Below are positions 1 through 9,804 of a stretch of DNA of 64,000 nucleotides, piece by piece. The stretch is taken from positions 1 through 64,000 of the forward strand of contig JAKCPI010000857.1 of the NCBI GenBank assembly GCA_023213315.1, in the 5' to 3' direction. Both the position numbers and the translations under genes were made by a program. Every line of letters starts with the position of its first letter. Position 1 is the stretch's first letter. Below the pieces are notes generated by a model. It had not been told where the DNA came from, searched no databases, and worked only from the letters and a program-made list of their open reading frames with translations. This DNA comes from Euborellia annulipes. Its lineage: Eukaryota; Arthropoda; Insecta; Dermaptera; Anisolabididae.

Positions 1-235
1 GTTATATATTTAAACTCCCGCCTCAATAGATTGCTAACTTCACTTTCCTCAGTATTGCTCCTACCTTCCATATATACATGATTCCCGAACGTCTCTCTGA
101 AAACAACTTACAAAGACTTACCTTACATTCAATCAGATCCTTTTTAATAATTTGTAATTCTATATTTAACGTTACAATAAATAATCGTTGTTTATAATTA
201 TATCTTTTATTCACGAACCCTTAAAATACATAACA
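1..235 (+). repeat. Probable 3' part of the 5' LTR
   Basis: AT-rich sequence directly upstream of a primer-binding-site-like motif; its right edge would be a CA near 234-235. The left edge is outside the window or not recognisable, and no second LTR copy exists here to confirm it. Inferred only from position. Confidence 0.35.
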
Positions 236-238
236 TAT

Positions 239-257
239 TGGTGTCAAGAAGTGTGAT
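239..257 (+). other. Primer binding site, tRNA-Leu type
   Basis: The run starting TGGTGTCAAGAAGTG closely matches the complement of a tRNA-Leu 3' end (expected TGGTGTCAGAAGTGGGAT), with one inserted A and one change. It begins with the required TGG and lies about 60 nt upstream of the gag start, where a PBS should be. Confidence 0.5.
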
Positions 258-319
258 AAACAAAACTAAAAAGAGAATTGCATCATCTTGATTAATTTGT
301 TCAACCAACGCATTTCAAA

Positions 320-1960
320 ATGCCAGATGAAACTGTAACGCCTGAATTACTTCAAACCTTATCGACATTGCTGGCTGAAGCTTTAAAAAAAGCAACGACA
401 CCAAATGTACCAGGTCAGTCTCAACAAACTATACAACCTCGACCACCGCCATTTGCAATAAGCGAATACCAGTCAACCGATGGATCATTTGTCGCCGATT
501 ATTTTAAAAGATTTGATTGGGCTCTTAATTTGAGTAAAATTCCTGAGGATCAACATGCTGATTATGCTCGAGTGCATATGGGTCCCGAATTAAACACTGC
601 TTTAAAATTTTTAGTAAGTCCTAATGAACCAGAGACCATTTCTTATAATGATATAAAAAGCACGCTTATAAAACATTTCGATAAGCCAACTAACAAATAT
701 GTGGAAAGTATCAAATTCCGCCACATTGTTCAAAAGAAAGGAGAAAGTGTCGCCAACTTCGCCTTACGTCTAAAACAAGGTTCAACAAAATGCGAGTATG
801 GAAATTTTGCAGACCGAATGCTGATTGAACAGCTCTTGCATGGACTTGATTCAAGAGAAATTTGTGACGAAATAATTTCAAAAAATCCACAAACTTTCGA
901 CGCAGCCTACGAAATCGCTCAAACGTTGGAAACCACACGTAAGACATCGAATGAAGTTAAGGACAAAACACATTTGCCAATCGAATTAACGAACAAGTTA
1001 GATTACAGAAAACCAAAAATAAAGAATTTTAATAGATATCGACCACTTTCAAGATCAGTATCACGTGAACGACAACATTGTTCTCAAAGCAACCTTAGCT
1101 CTAATGATAAAAAACCGGAGGGCCTGAAGCCATGTTCAGGATGTGGAGGACATCATCCACGAAATAAGTGTCGCTTCATAAACGCTACCTGTCACACATG
1201 TCGAAAAAAAGGGCATATTGCCAAAGTATGTAGAGCGGACAAAAAGGAGACGCCAAAAACAGAAGAGGAATCGCCTGCGGAAAAAGTTTACGTCCTATCC
1301 AAAGTAAACCAAGTAAACGAATCATCTACCAAACATATGATAGCAGTAAAAATTGATGGAAAGTGCTGCTCAATGGAACTCGACACAGGAGCTCCCTGCG
1401 GAATAATGAATATAAAAAATTTTAATAAAATAAAATCCAATTTTATTCTTGAAAAGTCCAATCGCAACTTCGCAAGTTACACGGGACACTCTATCAAATG
1501 TTTGGGGTTCACCAAAGTTATCGTCGAAATTGGCAAAATTGCCAAGGAACTAAACTTATATATTATAGAAGGAGATTTCGACTCACTTTTCGGACGAGAG
1601 TGGATAGCTCCATTTGCCAGTGAAATAGACTTCACCAAGTTATTTTCACAAATAAACACATTGGCAACTTCAAAACCTAAGATCTCATTAGAACAAAAAT
1701 CTCATCTTGATTCTATTTTATCAAGATATTCAGATATCTTTGGCGATGTTCCAGGAAAGCTAACTGGACCACCAGCTACGCTTCATTTAAAGCCAGACGC
1801 GAAACCAGTTTTTGCACGAGCTCGCGAGGTGCCACTAGCCTTACGTGCTGCTTACGCTAAAGAAATTGACAAGAAAATCTCGGCAGGTCTCTACGAAAGA
1901 GTAGATCATTCCGAATGGGCATCAACCACACATATAATAGCAAAAAAAATGGAAATTTAA
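320..1960 (+). CDS. Gag-protease-(start of RT) polyprotein of Ty3/gypsy element
   Basis: 546 codons from an ATG 60 nt after the primer site. Residues about 40-230 are a retrotransposon Gag domain. Two zinc knuckles follow at about 272-304; the second is a perfect CX2CX4HX4C (starts CHTCRKKGH) and the first is a variant CX2CX3HX4C. The aspartic protease active site DTGA is near residue 355. The last ~70 residues enter the RT N-terminus. Gag and protease share one frame, with no frameshift between them. The frame is lost in an A8 run at 1942-1949, inside RT, where functional elements do not shift. That makes it a disabling mutation or a homopolymer sequencing error. Confidence 0.85.
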   Translation: MPDETVTPELLQTLSTLLAEALKKATTPNVPGQSQQTIQPRPPPFAISEYQSTDGSFVADYFKRFDWALNLSKIPEDQHADYARVHMGPELNTALKFLVSPNEPETISYNDIKSTLIKHFDKPTNKYVESIKFRHIVQKKGESVANFALRLKQGSTKCEYGNFADRMLIEQLLHGLDSREICDEIISKNPQTFDAAYEIAQTLETTRKTSNEVKDKTHLPIELTNKLDYRKPKIKNFNRYRPLSRSVSRERQHCSQSNLSSNDKKPEGLKPCSGCGGHHPRNKCRFINATCHTCRKKGHIAKVCRADKKETPKTEEESPAEKVYVLSKVNQVNESSTKHMIAVKIDGKCCSMELDTGAPCGIMNIKNFNKIKSNFILEKSNRNFASYTGHSIKCLGFTKVIVEIGKIAKELNLYIIEGDFDSLFGREWIAPFASEIDFTKLFSQINTLATSKPKISLEQKSHLDSILSRYSDIFGDVPGKLTGPPATLHLKPDAKPVFARAREVPLALRAAYAKEIDKKISAGLYERVDHSEWASTTHIIAKKMEI

Positions 1961-2619
1961 GAATAACTGGCAATTATAAGCCAACTCTAAATCCTCGATT
2001 GATAATAGACGAGTATCCTATCCCGAAGGCAGAACACATTTTCAATAAAATGAAGGGAGCAAATCTTTTTTGCCATCTCGATGTAACTGATGCTTACTCA
2101 CACTTACCTGTTGATGAAGAATTTCGACACGCGTTAACTTTAAATACGCCAACTCATGGTCTTATTCGTCCAACAAGAGCAGTATACGGCGCAGCTAATG
2201 TTCCCGCAATCTGGCAGCGGAGAATGGAAACAGTTTTAAAAGATCTTCCTAACGTCTACAATTTTTTCGATGATATCATTATCGCAGCAAACGGATTTGA
2301 GGAACTTCTTGCGAATTTAGAAGCAACTTTGAGAAGGTTGAAAAGTCATGGACTAATTCTAAATAGAAATAAGTGTGTTTTTGCTTCACCATCCATTGAA
2401 TTTTTAGGACATAAAATTGATTTTGAAGGAATACATAAATCAGATAAACACATAGAAGCTGTAAAAAACGCTCCTAAACCAAAATCGCACGAGGAATTAC
2501 AACTTTTTCTCGGCAAAGCTGTGTATTACAATTCTTTCATCCCGGATTTATCTACTAGAAGCCGTCCTCTCCGTGATGTTTTAAATAAAGAAACTTTTGT
2601 CTGGACAAAAAGATGCTGA
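1950..2619 (+). pseudogene. Reverse transcriptase fragment (Ty3/gypsy), out of frame with gag-pro
   Basis: This frame continues the RT palm and fingers directly from the preceding frame. Landmarks are a CHLDVTDAYSHLP-type motif A and the catalytic box FFDD (preceded by NVYN), an accepted variant of the usual YxDD. A primer-grip region (EFLGHKI) follows. The frame is lost again in an A5 run near 2607. No own start codon is implied; it is a segment of a broken polyprotein. Confidence 0.85.
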
Positions 2620-2830
2620 AAGAGCATACCAGGATATTAAAAATATACTTATTTCACCGCAAGTCTTAATGCCATACGATCCTAGCTTGCCTCTCATACT
2701 GGCAACAGACGCCAGCAAGACAGGATTAGGTGCTGTGCTCTCTCACCGATTAGAGAATGGTGACGAACGACCAATAGCCTATGCTAGCCGTACACTGAGC
2801 ACCACCGAGCAGAAATATCCTCAAATTGAC
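2609..2830 (+). pseudogene. RT-connection/RNase H fragment, first part
   Basis: Contains the RNase H first catalytic aspartate context (ATDASKTGLGAVLSH) and the YASRTLSTTE block of Ty3/gypsy RNase H. The frame breaks at an A4 run around 2831, where the next frame takes over without loss of homology. The small size of each break suggests one-base indels rather than larger deletions. Confidence 0.8.
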
Positions 2831-3215
2831 AAAAGAAGCCCTTGCCATCATTTGGGCATTACAGAAATTTTTTTACTACCTATATGCTCGCCATTTCACT
2901 CTTATCACAGACCATAAACCTCTTACGCAAATCCTGCATCCGAGCAAGTCATTACCAACACTTTGCATAAGTAGAATGGCTAATTATGCCGATTATTTGT
3001 CTCATTTTGATTTCGAAATAATATACAAACCAACAAATTTGAACGTGAACGCCGACTATTGTTCGCGTCTTCCACTGCCTCAAACTGAAAACACGATCAA
3101 CAGTGTAACAGTCAACATCTCGAAAGAAGAAGAGGAAGAAGATGAGTTTGATCGGTTTGTTCTCTGCCAAATAAAACAATTACCTATCACTGCAGCCAAA
3201 AGACATCGCTCGTGA
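2831..3215 (+). pseudogene. RNase H fragment, second part, and linker to integrase
   Basis: Starts with the EALAIIWALQKF block and carries the ITDHKPL motif with the later catalytic acidic residue, then the NVNADYCSRLP segment that closes gypsy RNase H domains. A glutamate-rich stretch follows. The frame ends in a stop at 3213-3215, although the integrase N-terminus follows further on. Confidence 0.8.
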
Positions 3216-3323
3216 AACCCCGTAAAGATGAACAGATTCCAGGGAAAAAATCGTTCAATTGTTGGAAAAAGGACAAGAATTATCACGTCATAATTATAAA
3301 GCCCTCCAGAAAATAAATACACA

Positions 3324-3510
3324 GTGTCTTCAGGATGCCTTCTCTATTCCGAACACCGTGTTGTCATTCCACCAACCTTGCGTCAAGCCGTTCTAAAGAT
3401 CTCACGCTGCACACCTGGGCATAGTGAAGATGAAGGGAATGGCAAGATCGTTTATCTTCTGGCCAGGAATCATATTGATGCCGAAAAGACGCGGAATGTG
3501 GCGTAGAGTG
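3324..3510 (+). pseudogene. Integrase N-terminal zinc-binding fragment
   Basis: The 60-codon frame carries remnants of the gypsy integrase start (VVIPPTLRQAVL, then a disrupted HxGH region). A one-base shift occurs within the zinc-binding stretch. Homology ends abruptly near 3510 at the junction with the neighbouring repeat, so the catalytic DDE core is absent. Confidence 0.6.
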
Positions 3511-3556
3511 CGGGGTGAATGAAAAGTGTAAATGTTTTTTTTATAAAAAAAATTAT

Positions 3557-4493
3557 TACTTAGCTCCTTCGACCCTATATACGAAATATATAGGAGAGAC
3601 AGATTGATGTCGAGATTTTGATGGATATACATGTTTTGAGGTCCCCTGAGTCCAAAAAAGTGGGTCCCGCTAAATTGGTCTGTGTGTGTGTCTGTGTGTC
3701 TGTGTGTCTGTGTGTGTGTAACGATTTTTAGCATGAAGGAATTGAGCTAGGAGGTTGAAATTTTATATATTTAAGCACCTCAGAAGAATCTAGCCAAGCT
3801 TTTGAACAAAATCGGCCAAAAAGTACTACTTTACTGATGTACTTTTTTCAGTTTTTCGATTTTCTCAAAATTCCTCCAAGGATTTTTTTTAAAATTCATA
3901 AATGAACTATTTTTTAGATGCTCTTAAAATGTATATTCTCATTTTGCCGTTGAAATCTTCTGAAGACCACTTTACTCTTGTTCTTCATAGGAAAGATTTA
4001 AATCGTTACCATGGCAACCATTTCTATCTTTCCTATGAAGAACAAGAGTAAAGTGGTCTTCAGAAGATTTCAACGGCAAAATGAGAATATACATTTTAAA
4101 GAGCATCTAAAAAATAGTTCATTTATGAATTTTAAAAAAAATCCTTGGAGGGAATTTTGAGAAAATCGAAAAAAACTGAAAAAGTACATCAGTAAAGTAC
4201 TAGTACTTTTTGGCCGATTTTGTTCAAAAGCTTATTTTGAGATTCTTCAAAGGTACCTAGCTTAAATATAAAATTTCAACCCCCTAGCTCAATTCCTTCA
4301 TGCTAAAAATCGTTACACACACACAGACACACACACACACACACAGACACACACAGACCAATTTGCGGGACCCACTTTTTTTGGACTCAGGGGACCTCAA
4401 AACATGTATATCCATCAAAATCTCGACATCGAATTTTTGACATGATCGCAATACTTTCTCTCCTATATATTTCATATATAGGGTCGAGAAAGT
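3557..4493. repeat. Two family-A copies head to head (large inverted repeat)
   Basis: Left arm 3557-3993 and right arm 4031-4493 are near-perfect reverse complements separated by about 35 bp. Each arm holds the family-A landmarks: ATATATAG hairpin end, GATGTCGAGATTTTGATGG, GGTCCCCTGA, a GT-rich microsatellite, TTTCGATTTTCTCAAAAT and GATGCTCTT. Arms are about 430 bp. This would fold into a very long hairpin if transcribed. Confidence 0.85.
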
Positions 4494-4529
4494 AAAAATA
4501 AATGGGAATTTAAATAATAATTGATTTTT

Positions 4530-4808
4530 TTTTTTTTTTTTTTTTATAAAAAAAACATTTACACTTTTTTCTCATTCACACTCACACTTATACACGCATT
4601 CACACAGTCTTTTCGGCAACTTAGGCCATTTAAGACTTTAAACGATATCCGTTATTTATAATTATACATATTGGGGTCCAGGCATTCTTATATAAGTCAT
4701 TTGGTATCCAAATGCCTTATATAAAATCATCGGACTGCCTGGGGTCCGAACCCGCGACGTTTGGTATATGAGGTTAGCACGCTAACCTCTACACCATGCC
4801 CCGAGGGC
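4530..4808 (-). mobile_element. tRNA-derived SINE, family D
   Basis: On the minus strand it begins with a tRNA-like head (box A around GGTGTAG..GGTTAGCGTGC, box B GGTTCGGACCCC), continues into a short palindromic body (ATTTAAG...CTTAAAT) and ends in a conserved AGACTGTGTGAAT...GTGTGAATG tail plus an A-rich end. It is flanked by an 11-bp direct repeat AATTGATTTTT at 4519-4529 and 4809-4819, the expected target duplication. Confidence 0.85.
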
Positions 4809-4839
4809 AATTGATTTTTAATCTAATAAAAAGAAAAAG

Positions 4840-5352
4840 ATTTAAATTCCGTTACCATGGCAACCATTTCTATCTTTCCTATGAAGAACAAGAGTAAAGT
4901 GGTCTTCAGAAGATTTCAACGGCAAAATGAGAATATACATTTTAAAGAGCATCTAAAAAATAATTGATTTTTGAATTTTAAAAAAAATCCTTGGAGGGAA
5001 TTTTGAGAAAATCGAAAAAAACTGAAAAAGTACATCAGTAAAGTACTAGTACTTTTTGGCCGATTTTGTTCAAAAGCTTATTTTGAGCGTGTGGGAAGGT
5101 ACCTAAGTTAAATATAAAATTTCAATCCGCTAGCTCAATTCCTTCATGCTAAAAATCTGTCCACACATACAGACACACGCACACACACACACACACACAT
5201 ACATACACACAGACCAATTTGCGGGACCCACTTTTTTGGACTCAGGGGACCTCAAAACATGTATATCCATCAAAATCTCGACATCGAATTTTTGACATGA
5301 TCGCAATACTTTCTCTCCTATATATTTCATATATAGGCTAAGAGAAAGTAAA
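4840..5352 (-). repeat. Family-A element, partial (reverse orientation)
   Basis: Near-duplicate of the right arm at 4031-4493, from ACCATGGCAACCATTTC to the terminal TAAGAGAAAGTAAAA. It includes a CA microsatellite at 5165-5205. The start is truncated compared with the full copies at 6512 and 23010. Confidence 0.85.
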
Positions 5353-5385
5353 ATTACTAGACATTCGTTCATTCATTCACTAAAT

Positions 5386-6150
5386 CTCGGGCGGGAATGG
5401 GCGGGTTTGAAACAATTCCGGGCGGGCCTGAAGAATGGTAAAAAATTACGGGCCGGGTACGGGCGGGAAGTCAAAAAAAAATACGGACCGGTCTGGGCCA
5501 AAAAAATCGGCCCGTGCAGGGCTCTATCTGGAACCCTAAATAAATTTAGTTTAGGAAAGTGGCAGCTAAACTTATATTGGAGAATACCTTTGGAAAATCG
5601 AAAACAATAAAATTATTCATGACACTAAAAAAAATTTATTTATAAAAATATGAAAAGGTTTCAAAAAACCAAGTTTTCAAAAGTTTTGTCGGATAATCTG
5701 GAACTTGATGGAGAATGAATAAACCCGCAAATGAAAACAATCTTTCAACTGGGGCAGAAGAACAAAGATTTAGTCGTTGAGAGCTGGTTGAAAGAAGAAA
5801 GCAAAAAAAGTTTTTTTAACGAAGAGTGAAAATTTGGCGGATTGATTGACTTCTCGTTACTGTTTTTTACTAAGATCTGGAGCAGAGAATCCACACGACG
5901 ATTACATACAGTAATATTAAATAAATTAAAACGATTTCAGCTCCCTCTGCAAGACTTTTTACACTGCGGCAAATTAAAAAAAAAAAAGTATTTGGTATCT
6001 CGAATTTCAGATACCAATTACTAAAAAATGTAACGAAATACAAGATAGCAATTACTTTGCCAATTCTGTAACGAGTTACAAGATACCAATTAATATTGTA
6101 TTTGGTATCTTGTATTTCAAATACATGTAACTGATTAACGCCCATCCCTG
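5386..6150. repeat. hAT-like terminal fragments
   Basis: 5386-5523 is rich in GGGCGGG/CGGGCC and ends GGCCCGTGCAGGGCTCT, which resembles one end of a hAT element. 5985-6150 contains three copies of GATACCAATTA-type text and ends AACGCCCATCCCTG, another hAT-like end. No matching partner or target duplication was found, so these are read as decayed ends. The sequence between (5530-5985) holds nothing recognisable. Confidence 0.35.
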
Positions 6151-6200
6151 TTAATAATATATATATTATTAATATTGTTTTTTTTTATATTATTTTGATA

Positions 6201-6455
6201 TATCGTCGCCTGCAACACGTAGTGGCGTATCTCAATTTCTATCATTTTTCAGGAGAGCTTTTTATAGTTCGTGTTGTTATATTAAATGTATAGATACGCA
6301 AAACCAAAAATCCTAAATAATAGTCTACGGAAAAGCATGGAAATACAGATTCGTCACTTTGTGATAATGTAAAGAACGCCAGGACACGGCCATACCCGTG
6401 TATCTCAATTTTTAATTTTTTTGAGATACGTCACTACGTGATGCAAGCGACGATA
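6201..6455. mobile_element. MITE with 35-bp terminal inverted repeats
   Basis: The ends at 6201-6235 and 6421-6455 (TATCGTCGCCTGCAACACG.. and its complement) pair over 35 bp with 3 mismatches. The 185-bp centre is non-coding. The superfamily is not assigned because no clear target duplication is visible. Confidence 0.65.
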
Positions 6456-6511
6456 TGTATATTTTGTAAAAATTTTAGCCCAATGGCAGTTGGCTAGACG
6501 GGCAGATGAAA

Positions 6512-7178
6512 AAAAATCTGGTGTGACTGGCGCACAGCACACAACTTTCTCTTACCTTCGGTAATCGAAAGTTGTGTTCTGTGCTTGTCACACCAGATTT
6601 TTTGTGTCAACATATATTTAGTTCCCGACAGTACGGAATATATGAAATCAGATGTAAAATTTATAAGTATCTGAAAATATTTATATTTTGTTACCATGGC
6701 AACCATTTCTCCTATCTTCTCTATGAAATACAAGAGTAAAGTGGTCTTCAGAAGATTTCAATTGCAAAATGAGAATATACATTTTAAAGAGAATCTAAAA
6801 ATTAATTGATTTTTGAATTTAAAAAAAAATCGTTGGAGCAAATTTTGAGAAAAACGAAAAAAACTGAAAAAGTACATCAGTAAAGTACTAGTACTCTTTG
6901 GCCGATTTTGATTAAAAGCTTATTTTTCCGGTCCCGGGGGTGTTTAACTTAAATATAAAATTTCAACCTCATAGCTCAATTCCTTTATGCTTAAAATTTA
7001 ACACACACACACACACACCCACACACAGACAGACCATGTCGCGAAAACCACTTTTTTGGATTCAGGGGACCTCAAAACGTGAAGATCCATCAAAATCTCG
7101 ACATCGAATTTTTGACATGAATCCAATACTTTCTCTCTATATATATATTACATATATACATAGGTAAGAGAAAGTAAA
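6512..7178 (-). mobile_element. Family-A element, full-length (Helentron-like)
   Basis: About 670 bp. It opens with a long hairpin (arms from AATCTGGTGTGACTGG and its complement, 6517-6603), then ACCATGGCAACCATTTCTCC, the conserved GTACTAGTACT block, a CA/CAGA microsatellite at 7005-7035, GGGGACCTCAAAACGTG, GACATCGAATTTTTGACATG and a terminal hairpin ending TAAGAGAAAGTAAAA. A GTCT-type microsatellite core with structured ends is what is known of non-autonomous Helentrons. No Rep/helicase gene is present, so the class is an inference. Confidence 0.7.
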
Positions 7179-7195
7179 AAAGATTATTTATATGT

Positions 7196-7230
7196 TGGGG
7201 TCCAGGCATTCTTATTTAAGCCATTTGAAA
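7196..7230 (-). repeat. SINE family-D fragment
   Basis: Only the GGGGTCCAGGCATTCTTATT and AAGCCATTTG body segment of family D remains, joined to the end of the preceding family-A copy. 7231-7352 has no recognisable feature. Confidence 0.55.
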
Positions 7231-7352
7231 TCCAATCGTAATAAATAAAATAATTAACAATGTTATCGCCTTCGGAGAGCTTGAAACATCCCTGAATCCG
7301 CCTTTGGGTTTTACACATAGGATAATTTTCTAGAATGAGTCTTACTTTAGGC

Positions 7353-7677
7353 CAGTGGTTTCCAAACTTTGTTACAACGCCTCCTTTAAAAATATTTAAT
7401 CGTATGACGCCCCCTACCCCACACATTTAATAAAATAATACAAAAACAAAAATTTTTAATACTAAAAAATATAAATTTATATAAAAATATTTTTTTTATT
7501 TATTCATATTTTTTAATTAAGGAAAACCTCCATCCCAGAATCTTCTAAATTTAATTATTTTATTTATAAAACTAGCAATCATTTGGAAAATTGATCTTGG
7601 TGGCCAATATTCGCGCCTCCCCTAAGACTAGCCCGCGCCTCCCTGGGGAGGCGCGCCTCACAGTTTGGAAAACTCTG
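7353..7677. mobile_element. hAT-like MITE (CAGTGGTTTCCAAAC ends)
   Basis: The left end CAGTGGTTTCCAAACTTTG and right end AGTTTGGAAAACTCTG form a terminal inverted repeat of the common hAT MITE type. The interior is non-coding, with GC-rich patches just inside the right end. A matching 8-bp duplication was not found. Confidence 0.55.
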
Positions 7678-7715
7678 GTCTAATATATCGACGCTTTATA
7701 TACGTATGACGACAC

Positions 7716-7798
7716 AAAAAATCTGGTGTGACAAGTACAGAACAGTACCTTTGGTAAGAGAAAGTTTTCTGCTGTGCGACAGTCACACCAGATTTTTA
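7716..7798. repeat. Solo foldback hairpin of family A
   Basis: AAAAAATCTGGTGTGACAAG ... GTCACACCAGATTTTT, the hairpin that opens family A, present here without the body of the element. Confidence 0.7.
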
Positions 7799-7834
7799 AA
7801 AATATTTTATTTTGGAACTTTTCGGGTTTTCGGC

Positions 7835-7970
7835 CATTTTTTTTCGGCGATTTTTTTTTTCGTCGAGATTTTGCTTTCGGCTAGAAAATTTTCGGTGCGC
7901 TTTTTTTCGGCGACTTTTTTCGCCGACTTTTTTTCGGCGAGTTTTTTCGCCGACTTTTTTCGGCGAGAAT
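7835..7970. repeat. Degenerate T-rich minisatellite with CGGCGA/CGCCGA boxes
   Basis: Runs of five to ten T alternate with CGGCGA and CGCCGA, period about 12-14 bp. Open frames across it encode only F/S/A-rich low-complexity peptide and are not a gene. Confidence 0.6.
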
Positions 7971-7980
7971 TATTATATTA

Positions 7981-8141
7981 CACTGGCACTACATTTAAAA
8001 TATATTTTCCAGAAATCAATTATAATAAAAATAAAAATTATCCAGCAATTTTTTTTTGTTTTGCGGACCATTTGGCGCCCCTTTGTGAGCGGCGCCCGGG
8101 GCATCATGACCCCCCTTGCCCCCCCTCGCTACGCCACTGCT
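7981..8141 (-). mobile_element. hAT MITE related to the 30458 copy, degraded
   Basis: The right end CTCGCTACGCCACTG and interior (GGCGCCCGGGGCATCATGAC) are the reverse complement of the left part of the intact copy at 30458-30727. The other end, CACTGGCACTAC, is diverged and no duplication is left. Confidence 0.5.
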
Positions 8142-8235
8142 CAGGTTTTTCCAATTAACATGTCCTCCAAGTTTGGAAACTAATTCGTTAAAATCTTATA
8201 AACTCGAGAATCACTGAAATTAATTTAAATTTTTA

Positions 8236-8690
8236 CTTTCTCTTACTTAAATATGTATATACAAAGTATATAGGGAGAAAGTATTGGATTCATGTCAAAA
8301 ATTCGATGTCGAGATTTTGTTGTTTGAGATCCCTTGATTCCAAAAAAGTGAGTTCCGCAAAATGATCTGTCTGTCTGTAGACAAACAAAATATCTCAATA
8401 AAGAAATAAGCTAAAAGGTTGAAATTTTATATTCAAGTGAAGCTTTTAAACAAAATGGGCCAAAGACTAGGTCTACTAGTACTTTGCAGATGTACTTTTT
8501 CAATTTTTTCTATTTTCCCAATATTGACTCCAAAGATTTTGATTAAAATTCATAAATCAATTATTTTTTAGATGCTCTTTAAAAATTCTGGTGTGACAAC
8601 ACAGAACACAACTTTATTATTATATTATAACTGATATATTATAAGATAAGAGAAAGTTATGTGCTGTGCGAACACACACCAGATTTTTTT
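8236..8690 (+). repeat. Family-A element, rearranged, with terminal foldback
   Basis: Forward copy with the ATATAGGGAGAAAGTATTGG end, GATGTCGAGATTTTG, a short GTCTGTCTGT core and GATGCTCTTTAAA. It ends in a foldback hairpin at 8586-8690 whose loop has grown to AT-rich text. The interior is about 100 bp shorter than full copies. 8700-9096 holds only a T-run and diverged SINE-like text near 8957. Confidence 0.7.
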
Positions 8691-9110
8691 TAAAATAATC
8701 GTTTATCATAGATGCGGTAGATAATTTTTTTTTCTAATAAAGATGTCAAATAAATAAAAAATTCTCATCTAATTACAGCCCCACAAATAGCTCTAATATG
8801 TCTACTTGCTAATTAGCTCGTAATTGTCTCTGAACCAAACTGAAAATTAATTCCAAGGACATTTTAAATAGTTTTTTTTTTTTTTTTTTTTTATCTAACA
8901 AGGTCAGGTGTTTCTATAACAAAATATTTCTCTCCCCTTTCTTGGTCGAGAGATTAGAGATGTTGACAAATTTAAAAAGGTTCGGACCCCAGAGGATTCG
9001 TTCGATTTATTTAAATCATTTGGATACCAGTGTAAATAAATAAATATGCTTTGATCCGAATATAACAGTATATCGTAATTAATATAAGTATCGTTCAAGT
9101 CTAACAATGT

Positions 9111-9362
9111 GCCCCGGGGCTTGGAGTAGTTGGTAGCGTGCCTACCTTCGGGGTTCGGACCCCAGGCAGTCCGATGATTTTATTTAAGGCATTTGGATAC
9201 CAAATGACTTAAATAGAAATGCCTGGACCCCCAAATAGATATATTAAACATACGAGTATCGTTTAAAGTCTTAAATAGCCTAAGTTGCCAAAAAGACTGT
9301 GTGAATTTGAGTGTGAATGAGAAAAAAGTGTGAATGTTTTTTTTTTTTATTTAAAAAAAAAA
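9111..9362 (+). mobile_element. tRNA-derived SINE, family D, with 14-bp target duplication
   Basis: It starts GCCCCGGGGCTTGG. Box A-like TGGAGTAGTTGG is near 9122 and box B GGTTCGGACCCC near 9152. Part of the anticodon arm is deleted compared with other copies. Body palindrome and tail match the other copies, ending in a T/A-rich tract. Perfect flanking repeats AAGTCTAACAATGT at 9097-9110 and 9363-9376 mark a recent LINE-mediated insertion. Confidence 0.9.
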
Positions 9363-9526
9363 AAGTCTAACAATGTAAGGGCCTGTTGCTTGATTTCTAA
9401 TTAACTATCCTATAACTACATCTCGGATAAGTTAGTTGAATATGACTTTCGAGTCTTTTCACATCTAGTTAAGCTAATCATAAAATGAAATAAAACCCCA
9501 GTTAGCAAACAAAGTTCGGTACTAAG

Positions 9527-9796
9527 CAGGGGCGTATATAAGGGGGGGGAGGCGAGGGGGCCCGGGCCCCCTTCGAAATTTCCCAAACACATATACATAT
9601 ATAGGGATATACAGACATCAGCGCAACAAATTTTTCCGCAGGATAGAAAACTTTGGTTCCGCAAAGGAAAAAATGTTCCGCAAAAAATTTCGTGTGAAAA
9701 AAAATTTAGTTTCTTAAAAAAAAAAAAATTTCCACAGAAAAATTTTCAATTCGGGCTCCCCCCCCCCCCGAAAAAAAATTTCTATATACGCCCCTG
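9527..9796. mobile_element. hAT MITE (CAGGGGCGTATATA ends)
   Basis: 270 bp with inverted ends CAGGGGCGTATATA and TATATACGCCCCTG and perfect 8-bp direct repeats GTACTAAG at 9519-9526 and 9797-9804. The 8-bp duplication is diagnostic for the hAT superfamily. The interior is non-coding with G- and C-runs near each end. Confidence 0.9.
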
Positions 9797-9804
9797 GTAC
9801 TAAG

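Larger units (their letters stand above)
1..3510 (+). mobile_element. Ty3/gypsy LTR retrotransposon, 3'-truncated and frame-broken
   Basis: Gag, CCHC zinc knuckles, aspartic protease, reverse transcriptase, RNase H and the N-terminal zinc region of integrase follow in the Ty3/gypsy order. The reading frame changes at A-runs near 1942, 2607 and 2831 and again after about 3215. Homology stops near 3510 inside the integrase, where the sequence becomes a different repeat (family A). The integrase core, chromodomain and 3' LTR are missing, so the copy cannot be autonomous. Domain order and motifs are seen; clade assignment beyond Ty3/gypsy is not attempted. Confidence 0.85.

Noticed and set aside
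3665..3720. GT/CA microsatellites as independent features
   Set aside because: They sit at the same internal place in each family-A copy and are part of that element.
7706..8158. 150-codon frame rich in FF/S/A
   Set aside because: It runs through a T-rich minisatellite and a reversed hAT MITE; no conserved domain.
9111..9190. Possible functional tRNA gene
   Set aside because: Box A and B are present but the anticodon arm is incomplete and the sequence recurs with SINE tail and target duplications.
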